Shown piece by piece: positions 9,138 through 19,779 of a stretch of DNA of 64,000 nucleotides (position 1 is the stretch's first letter; every line of letters begins with the position of its first letter). The stretch comes from Juglans regia (lineage: Eukaryota > Streptophyta > Magnoliopsida > Fagales > Juglandaceae), in NCBI RefSeq assembly GCF_001411555.2, contig NC_049901.1:38844964-38908963 (forward strand), read 5' to 3'. The notes under the pieces are model-generated. The model was not told the DNA's origin and ran no database searches. It saw only the letters and a list, made by a program, of their open reading frames with translations. A program made the position numbers and the translations under genes.

Positions 9138-11758
9138 GTCTAGCCTTCCATAAAAAATGTTTCACCATACCTTGCACCCTTAACTTCTATATCAACTGCC
9201 AGTCACCTTCTGTATTAGTAGCATTCGAGGGTTCCCCTTTCAGCAATTTCACTCATGTGCTCTAAGTGATAAGCACTCTTGATAATAAAAATCTCATTAT
9301 TAGATGGGGCCCATATCAATTTGTCCTTAGCACCCAGTCTACCCAAGGGGATGCTATTTATAACTTAAGCCTCTTCATTACTAAAGGTATCATTAATCAA
9401 CCTTTCCTTCCATCGATCAATTACTGCCTCAATAAGCTCACTCACATTTGAGTCTCTATCTAGAGTTTTTTTTATATAGGGGATTGAACTCGATATGAAG
9501 TAGGTATTGGTAGCCAATTATCTTTCCAAATTGTGATATGGTTGACATTGCCAACCCTCCAAAATAATCATTCTTTAACCAATTCTAAAGAAGAACACAA
9601 ACTCCTCTAGATCAATAAGGGCCCAGTATCAGGCTTGGCATCTAACAACTCCCCATGTTTGAACTATTTCTCCGTCAATACTTTTGAAACCAAGGAGATA
9701 GGTTTCTTTAACATCCTCCAACTCTGCTTTGCAAGCATAGCCTTACTGAAACTTTCAATATCTCTAAATCCTAAACCTCCCATCTTCTTTGACTCCCCCA
9801 TCTCAGACCAAATCCTCCACTGAATTCTACTCTCTTTCTGCTTGTGGTCCCACTAGAACCTCGACATCATAGAGGTTATCTCTTTGCAAAACCTCCTTGG
9901 AAGCTTGAAAATACTCATAAGAAAGGTTGGTATTGCTTGTATCACGGTTTTTTATCAAGATTTCCTTCCCCGCTTGAGATTGAAAGTTGTTCTTCTAATC
10001 GTCAATTTTAAACCAAATCCTCTCCTTTAGATGCCTAAAAGTATTATACTAGATCTAACCACCATACAAGGTGAACCTAACTACTTTTCATAATTACTAC
10101 AAGCTGACACATCAGCTACTTGTAGAATTTGTTGTCTAACAACCATTCGGTATTGGAGCTGAAAAAAATGGTAGTTTTCTGCTTGTTCAAAAATTGATCC
10201 AAGGCCTTCTCATTCTTATTCAAGAGCCATTGAATCTTTGACCATTATGTAAGTTTTTCCCTTCCAAAGATGACATAGTCATCTGCAGTAAATAATTAAC
10301 CTTGGTGCCATCCCTTGAGATTGCTAGCCCCCTTGTATCTCCACATCTTTCAAATGAGTCAATTAAGGAACTCAGTCCTTCAGCACACAAGATAAATAAA
10401 TATAGGGATATGGGTCCCCTACCCTATTCCTCTACAGGGTTTGATTATTTCCCCAGGCTGCCCATTGACAAACACAGTATATGTCACTGAAGTAACACAC
10501 TCCATGATTAGTGAAATCCACCTACCCCAAAACCAAGTTTCCTCATAATTGCCTCCAAGAAACACCACTCAATTCTGCCATATGCTTTTGAAATATCAAG
10601 CTTAAGAGCCAAACTTCTCGTCTTCCATTTTTTTCTAGTTCATAGTGTGCAATGCTTCATATGCCACCATGAAATTATCAATGATAAGTCTTCCAAGTAT
10701 GAAGACATTTTAGTTGCTAGAAATGAGGGAAGGGAACACCTTTTTTAACATGTTAGAGCATTGGCATTGGCCTAGCCAAATGCCAGTGAATTGCAAAATA
10801 TTCCAAGTTTTACATTAAAAATCATGCATTGAGCTAGCTAAAAGCTAAAAAGTGGGACTTTGAGCTACAATGAATGGAAGGCAAAGGTTATATTTGGTGT
10901 CCTACTATTTGGGAGCCAAAGGTCTATTTGATTCAATTAAAATCATAACTGCTTCTCTGTTTTGCCCCGCGTAATTCATTTACGGTCTCTTTCTCACACA
11001 ATGAATTGTAAATGTGATTCTTAGGTAGAAGGATTGGCAAAATGTGTTTGTTGGATTCAAGAATTATAGATATGATTGTTGGATGATTAGGTTGGCAAAA
11101 AAAGATAGTTGACAGATAATAATTTAATTAAAATTTAAATTATTAATTAACATATGGTCAGTATAATTGTAAAATATAAAAAAAAATTAGAAAAAAAAAT
11201 TATTATTAAAAAATAATATTTTATTATTATTTTGGCTAATAGATGGATAATCCAATATAGGAATCTCTCTTGAATGGCAAAGGTAAAAGGCAAAATATGT
11301 GATTTTAGCCAAATTTTACCTTTGCCTTTGCCTTTGCCTTTGCCTTTGTCTACCCCACTGCTAGTACTCTTAGATAACATTTTGGATACAAGTTTATACA
11401 AGACATTATATAAATTGATGGGTCTAAATTCACTAACATCAAAAGGGTTTTTTACACTAGGGATTAATGCAATATAAATAAAGTTAATATCATAATCCAT
11501 ACTCTCCCCATTTAGAAAGCTTAAGATAGCTTTACATACCTCATCTCTCAATGTATCCCAGTTAACTTGATAAAAATAAGGTTTATAGCCATCAAGGCCT
11601 GGTGATTTCAAATGTGCCATCTGCTTCAATGCTTCTTCCACCTCAACTATTGTGAACTCCTTTTGCAGCTCTTCATTCATTGCCAAGGTAACTCTTGGCT
11701 CAATAGAGCTTAGGTAGTCCTCTATTGCTTCCAAAGAAGGGTTTGAAGAATTGAATAT
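9138..11758 (-). pseudogene. LINE reverse transcriptase domain, interrupted by a MITE
   Basis: The N-terminal part (11734 to about 11370) is one clear frame: EAIEDYLSSIEPRVTLAMNE, HLKSPGLDGYKPYFYQVNWD, FRPINLYNVLYKLVSKMLS. After the MITE it resumes as NMLKKVFPSLISSNQ and IIDNFMVAYEAL (10750 to about 10640). The catalytic motif reads TADD near 10268-10285, where most relatives have YADD or FADD. Further fragments continue to 9138, with stops. Confidence 0.82.
10756..11369. mobile_element. Tourist-type (PIF/Harbinger) MITE in the LINE RT
   Basis: 614 bp flanked by the 3-bp repeat TTA (10753-10755 and 11370-11372). Ends are imperfect inverted repeats: GAGCATTGGCATTGG... on the left against GAGTACTAGCAGTGG... 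read inward from the right. It is AT-rich and non-coding. Near the right end it holds a short array of the hexamer CTTTGC (about 11320-11349). Removal with one TTA gives an open LINE frame reading SKMLSNMLKKVFPS. A related element with the same type of ends sits at 49131-49690. Confidence 0.82.
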
Positions 11759-11767
11759 ATTATGGAA

Positions 11768-11980
11768 GGGTTAATTACACTTTGTCCCCTCGAACTTTCA
11801 CTCAATTCACAACATGCCCCCGCAACTAATAATTGCATCAAAGCGGACCCGCTTACTTTCAAAACATACTAATCCCCCCTTCCATCTACCAGGAAAGTGA
11901 AATGTAACAGAAATTTTGAACACCTGCTTCTCACGTGCCTAACTACCACTGCAAAGACAAAATTACCCCTGACTTCATCG
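11768..11980 (+). repeat. Left TIR of the MULE
   Basis: Pairs with 15657-15870 in inverted orientation over its full length, with scattered mismatches. Shared blocks include CAACTAATAATTGCA, CTTACTTTCAAAA, CACGTGCCT and CCCCTGACTTCAT. Confidence 0.9.
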
Positions 11981-12206
11981 ACTTCATGGCCCCTGTGCTC
12001 CTCATTGCAGTCAAAATCCCTCAATATCTACAGCACTTCACATCTGGGCATCTTGTGGAGAAGTAGAGCAGGGGCTTCGCATCCATTTGCTGTGGATTGG
12101 TGTGTTTCCTCAATTTTTTTTCCTAGGTGAAAGAATTATAGCATAAGCAAATGATGCAAGTATTCCAATACACGACTAACACATATATTTCAGCAGATTG
12201 TGAAAG

Positions 12207-12727
12207 ATGTCAAATGGTTCATCTAGCACAAGTTGGGGTAGTAAAGCACCATCGGATGACCCATTTTGCCGTTGCAATCTGCGGGCACGTCTAAGAGTGT
12301 CAACTAAGGACGATAACTACAAAGGAAGTTCTGGAGATGTCCATATTGGACTCCTGGTTGTCAACATGGGGGTGAAGACAGGTGTTGTACATTTGTTTAT
12401 TGGATAGATGATAATTTTTGCTCCATGTGCGGAGATGTCGGTGGCCAGATACGAGATAGACTCCGGATACGGAGTCGTGAGCTGAAGATTTAGAAATCGA
12501 AATTGAAGGCTAACTTGTTGATGGAGAGGGAGCGCAAGGAGCATATCCAAGCAATGTTGTATAAGAAGAAGGAAAAACCTAAGGACTTGCATAAGAAATA
12601 CAATAACTGCATATGGTGTGGTGTCACTGTAATTGTTCTGGTTATTGTTGTTATTTGCATGGAAACGTCCCATGATGGTGATGAAGGTCGCAAGAACTTT
12701 AGGATAACGTATGATTGGTTAATGTAA
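12207..12727 (+). pseudogene. GRF zinc-finger protein with C-terminal membrane segment, frameshifted
   Basis: Starts MSNGSSSTSWGSKAPSDD and enters a GRF-type zinc finger: CRCNLRARLRVSTKDDN, then after a one-base frame change near 12325, KFWRCPYW, CCTFVYWIDD and CSMCGD. GRF fingers normally read CxCG...S.T..NPGR.F..C......C.FF.W.D, and the order and spacing match. The frame then passes a stop and continues as a charged helix (LLMERERKEHIQAMLYKKK), then a hydrophobic segment (VTVIVLVIVVICM) and a stop at 12727. Small GRF-finger plus membrane-helix proteins (the At4g04775-like group) are common in plants. Here it lies antisense to the transposase and wholly within a MULE. It may be a captured host gene or an element accessory gene. 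Function unknown. Confidence 0.68.
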
Positions 12728-13169
12728 TTTTCTGGATGTGTATTGACTGTGGTTGTTGTTTTGAACTTGATTGTTCTATTGGACATCACTTGTTGTGTTG
12801 ACTTTGGTTGTTGTATGTAATTTGGACTTGTATTGAATTTGGTGGCAAGAATAGGTTGTTACCTATCCAAAAAGCCTCAGTACATTGATGTCAAATGGTG
12901 GTAATAATGATTAATAATAATGTCACCATATATATCAAAATCTCTCAATTGGATTGTCACCATAAAACCAAAACATCATAACTATTAGACCATTACAAAA
13001 AAAGCATAACTATTGGACCATTGCAACAAAAGTAGTATTAGTCCCTTTCCTAATACCTAATGTAGTTTATCTTCATCTTTTGTGTACAACAATAGTCAAT
13101 ATTGCCAGTTTGGTTTCTTCTGTTTCCCCTTATGATTTTGGTTCATCCTTTTCACACGTGAAGATGAAT
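12728..13169. other. MULE interior spacer
   Basis: AT-rich sequence between the convergent GRF frame (+) and transposase remnants (-). It is presumably the shared 3' region of both. No further gene is seen. Confidence 0.5.
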
Positions 13170-14990
13170 CTACGCCATTCCCTTTATGCACTGATGCATT
13201 AGCCTAGTTTGTGAGTGGTGGCCCTCAAGTCTTGCAGACCGCCTCCTGGGTGCTTGTTTGGTGATCAACTTTGGCACACAACCCACATTGGTTTGCAGTT
13301 GATTAGTTTGGACTGCTGGACTTGTTTGGCCTGCTGCTTGTGAAGGCTCTAACAAGGGAGTTTGCACTGTTGGACTTGTTTGGCCTGCTGCCTATGAAGG
13401 CAACGATAGTGGAGTGTACTCAGTTTGCCTAGATTGGGTTGTTGGTTGTAAAGACTCTGACAGTGAAAGTTGTGAAATGACCTAGTATTACATTTAAATG
13501 TAAATGAACGGAATCAACATTCTCAACATATATGTAAATTAATATTGTATACTAAATAAGGAAGACTTAGCCACTAACCAATTCATCTGGAAATGAAGCA
13601 GCTTGAAATTCTGTTGCAAAAGTAAAGAAGGGTGTGCCTGCATTTCGACGCAGACATTTTCTTCTGTTGTGACTAGCTTGCTTACTCCTCGAACAGGTCA
13701 TAGACACACCGGTTTTCCTCAATCTGTTTGCTCCTTGTTGATCGTCCTTATTTCTTCTTCAATGTTTCTTTGGCCTCCAGAGTTGTTTCCTAACCTCAGG
13801 AGCAGTGGACTTTTCGTATGCGGTAGTGAGCCACTGATCCTCACTAGGCATATGGTAAATTAAAGACTCGTATGCTACCCTCCACATCTCCACACTATAG
13901 TAATGGCACACATATTCCTTGGGGTCTTGATCAGAATACACAATACAAATGTATACATGAGGGCATGGAATACCTGTCATGTCCCATCTCAAACATGAGC
14001 AGGTCCTCTTGCCCAAATCAACCACATATAGCCTACCAGCATTGTTAACCTCAAACTGACCACCTCTTGCATAGGTTGGAGTACAATAGATGGACAGGTC
14101 ATGCTCAAGTTCAAGCTTTTCAACTATCTGATGTATTATTTTGTTCTCTCATTTACCAATTCCTTCCATTTTTAACTGATACCGCCTCATCAGTTTCTTC
14201 TGTGTAGTCTCCACCATAGTCACAATTGGCTTATCATGTGCTTCCAGAATATACGCGTTGAACTATTCACTGAGATTACTCACTACTAGGTCAAACTTAT
14301 AAGATGTGTTAAACCATGCTCTAAACCATTGTGATGGGTCTATGACCTTCAAGTAGTCATATGCAGCTCACTGAGGGCTTTTAGTTCCTTCATAGCTCTC
14401 TCAAAGTCCCTCTTGGGATATGATGTGGCTGCTTGCCACCATTTCTCCTTCAGTGCCACACCCCTTGTGGCCAGCATCTCAAAAATTGGCATATATATGC
14501 CTCACACAAATACGGCTGTCATTGTAAGGCACCAACTCCTCCATTACTGGCTTTAAACCCTACAAGAAATATTGGATGAGTGACTCATTTAATAGGTTGA
14601 CTTAACGAAATATATTGAAAGTCACACAAAATTACCTTTTGTCTGTCACTGATAAATGTCCACCTGCCTTCAAGTTGTTGTCCAAGATCTGATATAAATA
14701 TCTCAATAAACCATCATCAACTATCTTTCAACTCTACCTCCACAATGGCCATGGCAATGGGGTACATGTTTTCATTTGCATCCCTACTAACAATTCATAG
14801 GACAACTACACTTGGTCACAATCGTCTGTATCTCAATCTATGATAGCTCATCCTCATCATAAGGTTCATGATACACATCAGTCTTACCCCTAACATATTC
14901 CTCATTATATTACCTATCAATTATCCTACCATGATGGACTTCAAAAAGCAACTTCCTCGTATTCATCCTACAAAATATTGTCAATTAAAT
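13170..14990 (-). pseudogene. MULE transposase remnants (MuDR type)
   Basis: Reading on the - strand, broken frames give a DDE-domain piece with NMYPIAMAIVEVE and ISDLGQQLEGRWTFISDRQK (14820-14640), then HYNDSRICVRHIYANFEM and LKEKWWQAATSYPKRDFERA (14560-14390). The 88-residue frame 14025-13759 holds the SWIM zinc finger CSCLRWDMTGIPCPH and the following YSVEMWRVAYESLIYHMPSE. The tail 13367-13170 is basic and Gln-rich (KQAPRRRSARLEGHH), as is usual at MULE transposase C-termini. Many stops are present, so there is no active enzyme. Confidence 0.88.
13312..13430. repeat. Two-copy imperfect 59-bp tandem repeat
   Basis: GGACTTGTTTGGCCTGCTGC occurs at about 13317 and 13373, within two consecutive imperfect units. 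They fall in the repetitive C-terminal tail of the transposase remnant. Confidence 0.6.
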
Positions 14991-15656
14991 TAGTGTTGAA
15001 TCAAATAGATAAAATTAAAAGTAGTCAAACCAAGCACCAAAAATAAAGTAAACAAAGAGATCTGCTGGACCAAATAGATAAATTTGTCCCTTTTACCTAT
15101 GCAAGGGACCACCTCTATCACAACCCGACACTAGAAAACAACAGCATACAATAACACCTCGGATAGTTGTTCTCAAACTGGGACCACTAAAAGCCACTCA
15201 GCCACACATCTAGTATATAAAATTGGACCCACCCATATGCAACATTGGATACAGACATCCTCAAAACCGCAACATTGGACACAGACATCCTCAAAACTGA
15301 AACATTGGACACATACATCTCAAAATCGAAACATTTGCCATGCAAAGTTCATATATAACGAATTGAACATATGTCCATGCAAAAATATTGAAGATCCACA
15401 CAGATGGAACAAATAAATAAACCCGCAAAGAAGACAGAGAGAAATTCGAGATTGACTCACCTTTGTGACACCCACTGCATGAAGAAGATAGAGAGAAATT
15501 CGATGAAGACTGCCCAAAATATTTGAAGCCACTCAGATTGGTGCGTTTACCACAAAAAACTAGTTCTCCAAGAGTTTGTGGTCGATGAAGTCATGGGTTT
15601 GGTCTGGTCTGGAGAGAAAAAAAGTTAGGGTTTTCGAACTTCTCCTTCACCTTGGT
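14991..15656. other. MULE 5' interior, no gene
   Basis: Region between the transposase remnant and the right TIR. It contains a short repeat (AACATTGGACACA units near 15240-15315). It is probably the transposase promoter side, but I see no clear promoter motif. Confidence 0.45.
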
Positions 15657-15870
15657 CTCAATGAAGTCAGGGGTGATTTGTATTTGCAGTGGTAGTCAGG
15701 CACGTGAAAAGCAGGTGTTTGAAATTTTCATTAACTTTAACTCTGCTTGTAGACGAAAGGGAGGATTGGTACATTTTGAAAGTAAGCGAGTCCACTTTAT
15801 TGCAATTATTAGTTGTGGGGATACATTGCGAATTGAGTAAAAGTTCAAGGGGACAAAGTGTAATTAACTC
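15657..15870 (-). repeat. Right TIR of the MULE
   Basis: Inverted partner of 11768-11980. The outermost bases read inward are GAGTTAATTACAC, and the 9-bp target copy follows directly. Confidence 0.9.
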
Positions 15871-15879
15871 ATTATGGAA

Positions 15880-17215
15880 GTAAAGATGGAAGACTCTTTC
15901 TATCTATCTCTGCTCAATCACCATTCTGCCCTGTAAATCTTTAATATGCTTGATCCAATTCTTCTTCCTTCTCTGGCTAGCACAAGCATGAAAATACTTA
16001 GTATTCTTATCACCAAACTAGTACCAACTTCTCTTTGCTCTCTACTTCTACTTCATGTTATCTTGCTCAAAAAGCAATCTTAGTTCTTCTTGTACCCCTT
16101 TGATTATAGCAGCATTGTGAGGGACTTCATTCTCCTTCTCCTTATTAAGTCTGTTAGTTTTTTCCATCATCTCCCTCTCAACCTCTTGGGCTTTTTGAGC
16201 ACTCCATCTAGTTAAATCCCCTCCACAGGACCTTAATTTATTATGCACCTTTTTAAAAGGAACCTGTTCTGCATCATTTCTTGCCCAGGCCTTTTGGATG
16301 ATGGTCCCCCCTCTTCCTCCATAGCCCATTTGGCTTCAAATCTGAATAACCTCTTCCTTCTCCTCACTATTAAGTTTTCCTCATTCAACACTAATAAGAT
16401 GGGCTTATGGTCTGATCTCCTTGCAGGCTTAACTTCCATATCCCCACTTTTAAAGATCTTTGACTACTAAGTATTAACCACAACTCTATCCAGCCTCTCC
16501 TTTGTAAAGGTCTCATTGTCATGTTTATTACTCCATGTAAGCTTATCCCCTTCCATCCCAAATAAAAAAAAAAATGTTGGTCTTTAGGACTTGTCTAAAG
16601 TCTTCCACTACCTTCTTAGATTGAGATACAATTTCATTAAAATCACCAATCACACACCAAGCTTGATCTGTGGGTGGCTTTAATAATGCCAAGAAATTCC
16701 ATGTCTCTTTCATTTTTCTCAATTCAAGGTGACCATAGAGGCCTATGAGAAATCAATGAACATTTTTTCTTCATAAACTATTCTACTATGAATATGATGA
16801 TCAGAATAATTCACTATTTCAACAACCACTTCTATGTCCCACATCAAAGCCAGTCCCCCTTTCCCCTTCTCCTACCCATTGGATCTATTACAAAACAACC
16901 ATAAAAATACAATCTTCTTTTTATCCCATCAAACTTGCATGTATATAGTTTTGTCTCAATGAGAAAAACTACTTTGGGTTTCTTATCTCTTACCAAAAGG
17001 CAAAAGTCTTGAACTATCCAGTGGTTCCTAAGCCCCGACAGCTCCAACTTAAGGTTTTCATGATGATTGGTAGGCTGACTAGCTGCCTTCTCCATAGACA
17101 CACTGGTTGGGATTCCTGATCAAAGTCATATTGTTTTCCTTTTTTCACAGGTCTTGCCCCAGAACAAGCATACTTATCTATTTCAAAACAATGTTTACAA
17201 CCATAACTCAATAAG
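15880..17215 (-). pseudogene. LINE AP-endonuclease domain
   Basis: Start of LINE ORF2: MKTLSWSCRGLG near 17070, then in a shifted frame NHWIVQDFCLLVRDKKPKVV and FLIETKL. After further breaks comes RRSDHKPILLVLNEE (near 16400-16440), the SDH active-site end of the exo/endo/phosphatase fold. The linker LRSCGGDLTRWSAQKAQEVE leads towards RT, and the domain joins RT across the MULE. Frames are broken several times. Confidence 0.82.
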
Positions 17216-18559
17216 GGGATAACATTGTTACCTTTACGACGAGCTCCTCTTCCAGCTTCCCTAGGCTAGCTTCACTTCTCCTAATTTGATCTCGAACTTC
17301 CCATTAGTAGCAAAGAACGACTGTTTTGAACAGTTGATCACATTAGATTGTTTGGGCCTTTCTTTGGGTAGCATGGTGGGCCTTCGATCCACACCCCCAT
17401 CTCCTAGGCCCATGACCTCTTTACTTAACTCCTTTACCTGCCCATGCTTATCTTCACGCCTGTCATCTTCTTTTTTAGGTATTGGAGATTCAGTATGCTT
17501 TTCACCCACCACCATCAACTCATTGGTTCCCTCCTAATTGAAATTAAGATTTCTTTCATTTGAATCCCCCATTTGCTCCTCAAATCCCGCACCTTCATAT
17601 ACGAATTTTGAAATCCTTTGATTCTCACCTTCTGTTTCTTTTCTTTCTAAACCAACCCCATTCTCTGTGTCACCGGCCGGTACCAGAGTAGATTTTGTGT
17701 TTGACACTCCTTTCTGATTTCCCCTAATGAGACTCCTGATCACTTTCTCCAAGATTTTCTTGTTCAACTCGAGATTGCAATAAAAAATTCTCCTTCGAGT
17801 AATATTATCAGCACGGAGCCACAAGCTGAAGTAGGATTTTCACCTTGAAACACATTCAAGTAGTTTCACATATCACAGAGGCACCAAGATTCTCGTCCCC
17901 GTCAAGTTAACAATTCTGCCCCTTAAAATTGTTTTCCTTAAATCGATCTTTATTTGAACTCTGAGAAAATCTCCCTAACCAATCCCATCCTTTTGGGCAT
18001 CTACTTCCTTAACAGTACAAATTATCGCTCTGATTTGGTGCCCTATCTCACAGTTCATGCACATCAAAGGGAGTTTATGCAATTGGATCCAAAAAACCTC
18101 ATAATCAAAGATCATCTTCTTTGGGGGTGTAAGCCATCAAACGGTTTCAGAATGAAGAGAAAATTATCAACAAGCCTAGGTTTCCCTTCCAAAACTTTGC
18201 ATTTGTCTACCTGGCTCTCAAACGTTATCACAAATAAACTTGGGCTTATGCCTTGGAAAGAAAAGAACTTGCCCAATTTCCAAATCTTGGTTATGGTTGA
18301 TCAAACTACCTTCTTATCAATCATACAGTCTGAGCACAACTTCCCAACCAAAATTTTTTCTCCTCTCTTCATCACCTCACCCAGATGCTCTATTCCAATA
18401 TCTATCACATAATTTTCTTCCCCAGATAGGCATAATTGTGTCCACATTTCTTCCAAGTCCTCAATTTCTTGTCCCACTCAGTCCTGTAATCAGACCAGGG
18501 AACTCTTCCTTTCTTACTCTAGGAGTAAGCCAAGCCAAGACTGTTTACTCGACATTTCC
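17216..18559 (-). pseudogene. LINE ORF1 with DUF4283-like region
   Basis: Reverse frames give a gag-like ORF1 typical of plant L1 elements. It has a DUF4283-like part (FFSFQGISPSLFVITFESQV, VLEGKPRLVDNFLFILKPF) at about 18270-18130, then IQLHKLPLMCMNCEIGHQI and a low-complexity charged C-terminal part down to 17216. Stops and frameshifts are present. The 5' end of ORF1 was separated by the hAT insertion at 18568. Confidence 0.7.
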
Positions 18560-18738
18560 CTTCTTAGTAGGGCTGAGCTCCAACTCCAACAGAGTCAAAG
18601 TTGCCGTTTCTGAACTCCAACTCCAACAGGAGTTGGAGCGAAATTTTTACTCCGACTCCGATGGGCATCTTGACTTTTGGGGAGATGATGACATACATAC
18701 GGCAAACCTGTGTCCAGGAATATGGGTTCAACAAAAGG

Positions 18739-19770
18739 GTTGGTAGATTCTCGTTGAAATCTTTATAATTGAATTTAAGTGATCCTAGTGTCCTATTGCT
18801 ACATTTACTTTACATAATATATTAGAGTACAGAGAGAGCAACCAATTAATTTAAAGTATCTTGAGACCCATGTTTTTTGTATTTTTTCTCTCTAATTAAT
18901 TTGTATATTTGGGGGTCTGGTCAGGTTCGATCTCTAATTGACATGATAAATGATATAATATCAACCAACATCAACCCTGTAATATTGTCTCCAAATAAAT
19001 TAATATAATAATGTGGTCAATTTCTTTTGTTAAATAAATTATATGCAAAAATTAATTGGATCCATTACAATACATAGCACTATTAACAAAGTTAGGTGTG
19101 TCTACGACTTGATCTAAAAATAAATATAAAACTAATAAGAGTATCATGTGGTGGGTCCTTGTTTTAGTCTTTGCTCGGATTGAGCACAGTAATATAACTA
19201 CATAAATATAACTACATAAATATGATTACCAAAGCCCAAATCCAAACCTGTAAAAAATATATACTAAAAAGATTAAAAAAAAAAAAAGCTTATATACAAT
19301 AGTTTAAAAACTAAATAATATGTATGATGTAGCCATAAGTTATAACAATCTCCTTTGTAACGTAATAACAACATTGACTTAGCTTTGAAATATAACTACA
19401 TAAATATTAAACACAAATTTCACTCAAATCTCAATGGTCCATTGGTCATGCCTGAAATGAAGATAGAAAGTTGCAATCAATAAATGAAAAAAATTGATAA
19501 TAAAAAATTGAACACGGTAAAAGTAGAATTTGATTCTTACCAAGAAATGGGGTTCTCTCAACTCCATCCCAAGTCTCATGGGGCGTCCGTCTCATACTCT
19601 TAGTCATCGGCAATTATGTTAGGGTTCACAATTAGGTCTATAAAATCATAAAAAGTAGAAGTTATAAACATTAAAAATAATTAAATAATCATTTAAAAGC
19701 ATATAAACTTACCTGATTCAAGTCTATAACTCTCGGCATCAACGCCAACGTTATATAGTCCAATGGGCGT
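18739..19770. other. hAT 3' non-coding part
   Basis: AT-rich sequence between the left end of the hAT element and the end of its transposase remnant. No coding region or RNA is seen. Confidence 0.5.
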
Positions 19771-19779
19771 TTCACTTAT

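Larger units (their letters stand above)
11768..15870. mobile_element. Mutator-like element (MULE) with 9-bp target duplication
   Basis: 4103 bp. Flanked by the identical 9-bp repeat ATTATGGAA (11759-11767 and 15871-15879). Long terminal inverted repeats of about 213 bp (11768-11980 and 15657-15870) begin GGGTTAATTACACTTTGTCC and GAGTTAATTACACTTTGTCC. The 9-bp duplication and long TIRs are diagnostic of the Mutator superfamily. Inside are MULE transposase remnants on the - strand and a GRF zinc-finger reading frame on the + strand. It sits in the LINE between endonuclease and RT. Confidence 0.94.

Noticed and set aside
17954..18746. Two + strand frames of 152 and 168 codons
   Set aside because: They are the antisense of LINE ORF1 and run into the hAT end. 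No domain in the + direction.
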